Of a DNA stretch of 64,000 nucleotides, positions 60,300 to 64,000 are shown piece by piece. The stretch spans positions 434,001 to 498,000 of the forward strand of contig NZ_LIRF01000008.1 in assembly GCF_001297705.1 (NCBI RefSeq). Reading direction: 5' to 3'. This stretch comes from Chryseobacterium sp. ERMR1:04. Its GTDB lineage: Bacteria > Bacteroidota > Bacteroidia > Flavobacteriales > Weeksellaceae. A model generated the notes under the pieces. It was not told where the DNA came from, made no database searches, and saw only the letters and a program-made list of their open reading frames with translations. The first letter of the stretch is position 1, and the number at the start of each line of letters is the position of its first letter. The translations under genes and the position numbers were made by a program.

Positions 60300-60743
60300 T
60301 TATTTTTGCGAATCCGGAACAAATTCCAAGCTTACAGAATTCATGCAATAACGCAGTCCTGTAGGCTTCGGACCATCATCAAAGACATGCCCCAAATGCG
60401 AGTCACATCGTTTGCAAAGCACCTCTACTCTTTCCATTCCGTAGGCGGTGTCTTTTTTATAATATACCCCTTCTTTATCTGCTTCAAAGAAACTTGGCCA
60501 TCCGCAACTGCTCGAAAACTTAGAAGTGGAACGGAATAAATGATTTCCACAAACGGCGCAATAATAATCTCCGATTTCGTCAAATTCATTATATTTTCCG
60601 GTAAAAGCTCTTTCTGTTGCCGCTTCTCTGGCGATGGCATATAAATCGGGCGCTAAGACCTTTTTCCATTCTTCATTAGAAATCTCAAGTTTAGTTGTAT
60701 CTGTTCTTGAGTAATATGGATTGTTTTTTGCTTCGTTTTCCAT
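60300..60743 (-). CDS. msrB: Peptide-methionine (R)-S-oxide reductase MsrB
   Basis: 147 residues. Zinc Cys at 62, 65, 110 and 113 (YYCAVCGN and LCKRCDSHLGH), CGWPSFF, and catalytic Cys133 in RYCMNSVSLEF. Reduces methionine-R-sulfoxide in proteins. No signal peptide, so cytosolic. It stands alone; a repeat element lies upstream. Confidence 0.96.
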   Translation of the reverse strand: MENEAKNNPYYSRTDTTKLEISNEEWKKVLAPDLYAIAREAATERAFTGKYNEFDEIGDYYCAVCGNHLFRSTSKFSSSCGWPSFFEADKEGVYYKKDTAYGMERVEVLCKRCDSHLGHVFDDGPKPTGLRYCMNSVSLEFVPDSQK

Positions 60744-60765
60744 AAGAATTATTTAAATATTTAAA

Positions 60766-60930
60766 TTAAACCACAAAAGGCACAAAAGTTTTTAATGCTT
60801 TAATCTTTGAAGTTTAAAAATTAACAATCAAAAGTTCACAGAAGTAAGAAAATCTTAGATTTTCAAAAAACTAACGTGCTCTTAAAAACTTTTTTAATAC
60901 AGCAAAAACTTTTGTGCCTTTTGTGGTTAA
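60766..60930. repeat. Dispersed intergenic repeat, copy 3
   Basis: 165 bp. The ends are inverted repeats (60766-60788 and 60909-60930) that match perfectly but for one extra A: CCACAAAAGGCACAAAAG at the left and its complement at the right. Each end is two tandem 9-mers (CCACAAAAG, GCACAAAAG). The inside on the complementary strand has AAGAGCACGTTAGTTTT, the core of copies 1 and 2. Confidence 0.8.
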
Positions 60931-60970
60931 AGCTTTTACTTAATATTAAATAGTTTCATATCAAATTTAG

Positions 60971-60978
60971 TAAATTTG
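60971..60978 (+). promoter_or_regulatory. Candidate -7 box of the DUF445 gene
   Basis: TAAATTTG ends five bases before the ATG at 60984, so a transcript would have almost no leader. Could be chance in AT-rich DNA. Confidence 0.35.
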
Positions 60979-60983
60979 AGAAT

Positions 60984-62228
60984 ATGAATGATGAAGCGAA
61001 AAGAAAACAGTTAAGAAAATATAAAGCATTTGCCACAGGCTTATTTGTATTGATGGCCATTGTGTTTATTATTACCACGATTCTTCAAAAATCAAATGAT
61101 TCTCATTGGATTGGGTATGTTCGTGCTTTTTCTGAGGCAGCAATGGTGGGTGCGTTGGCCGATTGGTTTGCCGTTACCGCACTTTTTAGTCATCCTCTTG
61201 GATTACCCATTCCACATACCAATTTAATTGAAAACAGCAAAGAAAGGCTTGGAGACAACTTGGGCAGCTTTGTCGTATCTAATTTTCTTTCCCCTCAAAA
61301 TATCCGTCCTTATATTCAGAAACTTAAGGTCTCAAATTTTGTTGGAGAATGGCTTACTAAAGAGAAAAACCAGGAAATTTTAATTAAAAACCTTTCCGAT
61401 ATTGTGTTGGATATTCTGAATAAGCTGGATGATTCTACGGTAAGCAGTTTCATCAGTAAAAAGGTTTCGGAAATGACAGATGATATTAAATTGAATAAAA
61501 TCATCGGAAACGGAATTAATTATCTTTTAGACAAGAACGATCATCAAAGAATTATCACCAACCTCTCCAAACAGATCAAAGATTATATCATTGAAAATGA
61601 TGAAATGATTCAAAATCGTGTAAAAGAAGGAAGTTATTCTTTTATTCCGTCTTTTGTCGACAATAAAATTGCAGATAAGATTGCAAGCGGCCTTGCAGAC
61701 TTTTTCAAAGAAGTGGAAGAAGATCCTCAACACGACATCAGAGCTTTAATTACAAAAAAGATTTACGAATTTTCAACTGATTTAAAAGAAGATCCGAAAT
61801 GGGAAGATGAATTCAAAGACATCAAAAATAACTTCCTGAAAAATGATAAACTGGATGAATATTCTAATGATATCTGGTTCTCTATTAAAAAAACATTGGT
61901 AAAAGAATTACAGGATAATGGATCTTCACTAAAAAATTATTTATCTAAAAACCTGAATGAATTTTCACAAAACCTTAAAACGGACGAAAAGCTTCAAAAT
62001 AAAATAGATCATTGGGTTCGTGTCACCGCTTACAAATACATTCTTAAAAATACTCATCAATTTGGAAACCTCATCAGTTCAACCGTTGGTAATTGGAAAG
62101 GAAAAGAATTGAGTGAGAAGCTGGAATTAGAAGTCGGAAAAGACCTCCAATTTATTCGCGTTAACGGAACTTTGGTCGGTGGGCTGGTTGGTTTAATTAT
62201 CTATACAATTTCAAACTTCTTCCTCTGA
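60984..62228 (+). CDS. DUF445 family membrane protein
   Basis: 414 residues. A membrane segment near 16-36, then VRAFSEAAMVGALADWFAVTALFSHPLGLPIPHTNLI, the hallmark of DUF445 (YheB/YtjP-like), a long charged helical middle (about 75-385) and a last hydrophobic helix (TLVGGLVGLIIYTISNFF). Function is unknown; E. coli relative YjiN is inner-membrane. The next gene starts 27 bases after its stop, so they may be co-transcribed. Confidence 0.9.
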   Translation: MNDEAKRKQLRKYKAFATGLFVLMAIVFIITTILQKSNDSHWIGYVRAFSEAAMVGALADWFAVTALFSHPLGLPIPHTNLIENSKERLGDNLGSFVVSNFLSPQNIRPYIQKLKVSNFVGEWLTKEKNQEILIKNLSDIVLDILNKLDDSTVSSFISKKVSEMTDDIKLNKIIGNGINYLLDKNDHQRIITNLSKQIKDYIIENDEMIQNRVKEGSYSFIPSFVDNKIADKIASGLADFFKEVEEDPQHDIRALITKKIYEFSTDLKEDPKWEDEFKDIKNNFLKNDKLDEYSNDIWFSIKKTLVKELQDNGSSLKNYLSKNLNEFSQNLKTDEKLQNKIDHWVRVTAYKYILKNTHQFGNLISSTVGNWKGKELSEKLELEVGKDLQFIRVNGTLVGGLVGLIIYTISNFFL

Positions 62229-62255
62229 TCAACTAAAAACTACGCTCACCCAACC

Positions 62256-63140
62256 ATGAAAAAATTTTTAACGTTCTTATTTTCTTTAAGCTTATCTTTT
62301 TTTCTCTGTCAGAAGGTTGAATTAAAGAAAGTAACAGATTCATCTCAGATTTTCAAAGGGGAAATTGCCGGAGTTCCCGTCACCATGCAACTTTATTTTG
62401 CAGGAATTGCCGACTGTAGTCTCTATCAATATTTTGTAGACGGATGGTATTATTACGATAAATACCAAAAGAAAATTCCATTGACAGGCATTTACGATTA
62501 TGGAAAATTGTCTTTGTATAATTTTGGCACTAAGCAAAAGCAGAATGCTAAAAGTTTCAGAGACAGTATTACTTCCCCTCAAAAAGTAGAAAAGACTGCA
62601 GAAATCGCAGAAGCTTTACATCCTAAAGAATCTATTGTTTTTGAGCAAAACGATAAAGAAAATCCTATTTTGGGTAATTTTTATTTGAATGAAAAAACTC
62701 AACCGGCAAAATTATTCACCGGCAACGATATGATTTACCGTTATAATAATTACCTGATTTTACCCAATAATAAAAAGATCAACACCTTTGATTTTATTAA
62801 TAAACATGGAGGCAATCAATTAATTTCTTACGCTTCCGGAGAAAATGGAAATCGTGTTTTGTTGTATTTTGAAGAATCATCAAACTTCAATGCGTGCGGA
62901 AGATGCGGGGCAAGTGAAGGCGAAAAAGGATATCGGGTTTTGTACTTTACCAAAGACTGGAATTACAAGAACTACGAAGAATTTCTCACAGAAAGTTGTC
63001 TTGAAAATATATATGACACGAAAGAAACAAAATCTAAAGACAAAAAAATGTTAACTTTTAAAGTAAACAAAACGGAATCTACATCCGCTTATATATTTAC
63101 GGTTGATGTAAAAAATGCGTCTGTTAGAAAATCAAAATAA
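62256..63140 (+). CDS. Unknown secreted protein
   Basis: 294 residues. Signal peptide MKKFLTFLFSLSLSFFLCQ, no lipobox. The mature chain is rich in beta and aromatic residues: FKGEIAGVPVTMQLYFAGIADC near the start, a central IPLTGIYDYGKLSLYNFG, and a late FNACGRCGASEGEKGYRVLYF with a CGRCG pair. I do not recognise a family. It follows the DUF445 gene by 27 bases, and a hairpin follows its stop, so it is the end of that transcript. Confidence 0.7.
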   Translation: MKKFLTFLFSLSLSFFLCQKVELKKVTDSSQIFKGEIAGVPVTMQLYFAGIADCSLYQYFVDGWYYYDKYQKKIPLTGIYDYGKLSLYNFGTKQKQNAKSFRDSITSPQKVEKTAEIAEALHPKESIVFEQNDKENPILGNFYLNEKTQPAKLFTGNDMIYRYNNYLILPNNKKINTFDFINKHGGNQLISYASGENGNRVLLYFEESSNFNACGRCGASEGEKGYRVLYFTKDWNYKNYEEFLTESCLENIYDTKETKSKDKKMLTFKVNKTESTSAYIFTVDVKNASVRKSK

Positions 63141-63165
63141 AAAAGAGAGTCTAAAACTCTCTTTT
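63141..63165. terminator. Bidirectional terminator before pyrD
   Basis: AAAAGAGAGT pairs with ACTCTCTTTT around CTAAA, between convergent genes. Confidence 0.8.
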
Positions 63166-63168
63166 AAT

Positions 63169-64000
63169 TTATCTCGGTAATCTGCTTGCTCTTTTTAAAA
63201 GTTCCTTATTGATTTCGTTGATCAATTCAGGGCCTTCGTAAATAAATCCGGTGTATAACTGAATTAAGCTCGCACCTGCATCTAATTTTTCAATCGCATC
63301 TTTTGCAGAGTGAATTCCACCTACCCCAATGATTGGGAAAGCTCTGTTGCTTTTATCTGAAAGATATTTGATCATTTTTGTACTTCTCTCACGAATAGGT
63401 TTTCCGCTTAAACCGCCATTTCCTATTTGTTCTAAAACGTCAGGTGAAGTTTTTAAGCCTTCTCTGTTTACTGACGTATTGGAGACAATTACTCCATCTA
63501 TTTTTGTTTCTGCAATCAGATCTACAATCTCGTCAAGCTGACTGTTATTCAAATCCGGAGCAATTTTCAGTAATATCGGCTTCTGCACAGCTTTGGCCTG
63601 ATTTATTTTCTTTACCGCTGTAATCAGTTCTCGTAAATATTCTACATCTTCCAATTTGGCATGGCTTCCTACATTTGGGCAGCTTACATTCAGTACAAAA
63701 TAATCTACGTGAGGATGAAGACCTTCAAAACAATCCAGATAATCCTGAGTGTAATTTTCAGGGCTTGTATCTGTATTCTTACCAATGTTTCCACCGATGA
63801 TGATTTTCCCTTTGTTGCCTTTCAGTTTTTCGATTGCTGCTTCCAAACCGTCGTTGTTGAAACCCATTCGGTTGATGATTCCTCCGTCTTCTATCAGACG
63901 AAATAATCTTTTCTTAGGATTTCCGGCTTGTGCTCTTGGTGTTACCGTCCCGATTTCTACAAATCCGAAACCTAAATCTCCCAATTCGTTAAACAACACC
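63169..64000 (-). CDS. pyrD: Dihydroorotate dehydrogenase (quinone), C-terminal part
   Basis: About 276 codons are in the window and the gene runs off the right edge; the N-terminal helical region and first strand are missing. The FMN barrel shows GFGFVEIGTVTPRAQAGNPKKRLFR, INRMGFNNDG, VLNVSCPNVG (catalytic Ser region), PILLKIAPDL, IVSNTSV, GGLSGKPI and PIIGVGGI. The GTVTP motif and catalytic Ser put it in class 2, the membrane-linked quinone type. It catalyses the fourth step of pyrimidine synthesis. Confidence 0.96.
   Translation of the reverse strand, partial: VLFNELGDLGFGFVEIGTVTPRAQAGNPKKRLFRLIEDGGIINRMGFNNDGLEAAIEKLKGNKGKIIIGGNIGKNTDTSPENYTQDYLDCFEGLHPHVDYFVLNVSCPNVGSHAKLEDVEYLRELITAVKKINQAKAVQKPILLKIAPDLNNSQLDEIVDLIAETKIDGVIVSNTSVNREGLKTSPDVLEQIGNGGLSGKPIRERSTKMIKYLSDKSNRAFPIIGVGGIHSAKDAIEKLDAGASLIQLYTGFIYEGPELINEINKELLKRASRLPR

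Overview
The window is AT-rich, uses the Bacteroidota promoter signature (a -7 box of the form TAnnTTTG, sometimes with an upstream TTTG), and carries SusC/SusD pairs, a T9SS C-terminal sorting domain, DUF4293, DUF4271 and DUF4296 proteins, and a Rho factor with a long Asn/Gln-rich insert. Together these point to a Flavobacteriia chromosome, most like Chryseobacterium or a close Weeksellaceae relative. No phage, transposase, CRISPR array, tRNA or rRNA was seen.

Layout. 1-16.7 kb is mostly housekeeping: the 5' end of a superoxide dismutase, rho diverging from a DUF4293 gene, an M28 peptidase, an MsbA-like ABC exporter, phospholipid synthesis (cdsA, psd), ftsH with rsfS, a biotin ligase, an LptF/LptG permease, tgt, a DUF4296 lipoprotein, a dolichol-phosphate-mannose-synthase-like glycosyltransferase, a DUF4271 protein and hemD. 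16.8-22.3 kb has oligopeptidase B, an SRPBCC protein and an RprX/RprY-like two-component pair. 22.4-26.1 kb is a metal-related cassette: a lipoprotein with three His/Cys repeats, a small Cys/His-rich secreted protein, and a TonB-dependent receptor with two tandem HMA units at its N terminus.

26.2-47.2 kb, all on the minus strand, is a polysaccharide-utilisation locus that looks built for high-mannose N-glycans. It holds SusC, SusD, an MFS transporter, a GH130 phosphorylase, two GH92 mannosidases, a GH125 exo-alpha-1,6-mannosidase, a T9SS-exported GH18 endo-beta-N-acetylglucosaminidase, a ROK kinase, a phosphomannose-isomerase-type cupin, a GH97 enzyme and an AraC regulator. The inferred route is: GH18 releases the glycan at the surface, SusCD imports it, GH92 and GH125 trim alpha-mannose in the periplasm, the MFS protein takes the remaining small sugar into the cytoplasm, and GH130, ROK and the cupin feed glycolysis.

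47.4-54.5 kb has an AraC/OsmC pair, a TetR-thiolase-thioesterase-ketoacyl synthase operon with a clear palindromic operator, an XRE regulator and a class C beta-lactamase-fold hydrolase. 54.6-59.2 kb has a porin-Dabb-cupin operon divergent from a second two-component system, with three 11-bp-phased direct repeats between them. 59.4-64 kb has an L,D-transpeptidase, msrB, a DUF445 protein, an unknown secreted protein and the 3' part of pyrD.

Beyond genes, the main structure is a family of dispersed 140-200 bp intergenic repeats with inverted ends made of tandem 9-mers (CCACAAAAG GCACAAAAG and variants). Copies lie at 32161-32300, 59169-59369 and 60766-60930, with a divergent one near 48833-48993 and a lone end near 32481. 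The best candidates for under-described biology are this repeat family and the metal cassette at 22.4-26.1 kb.
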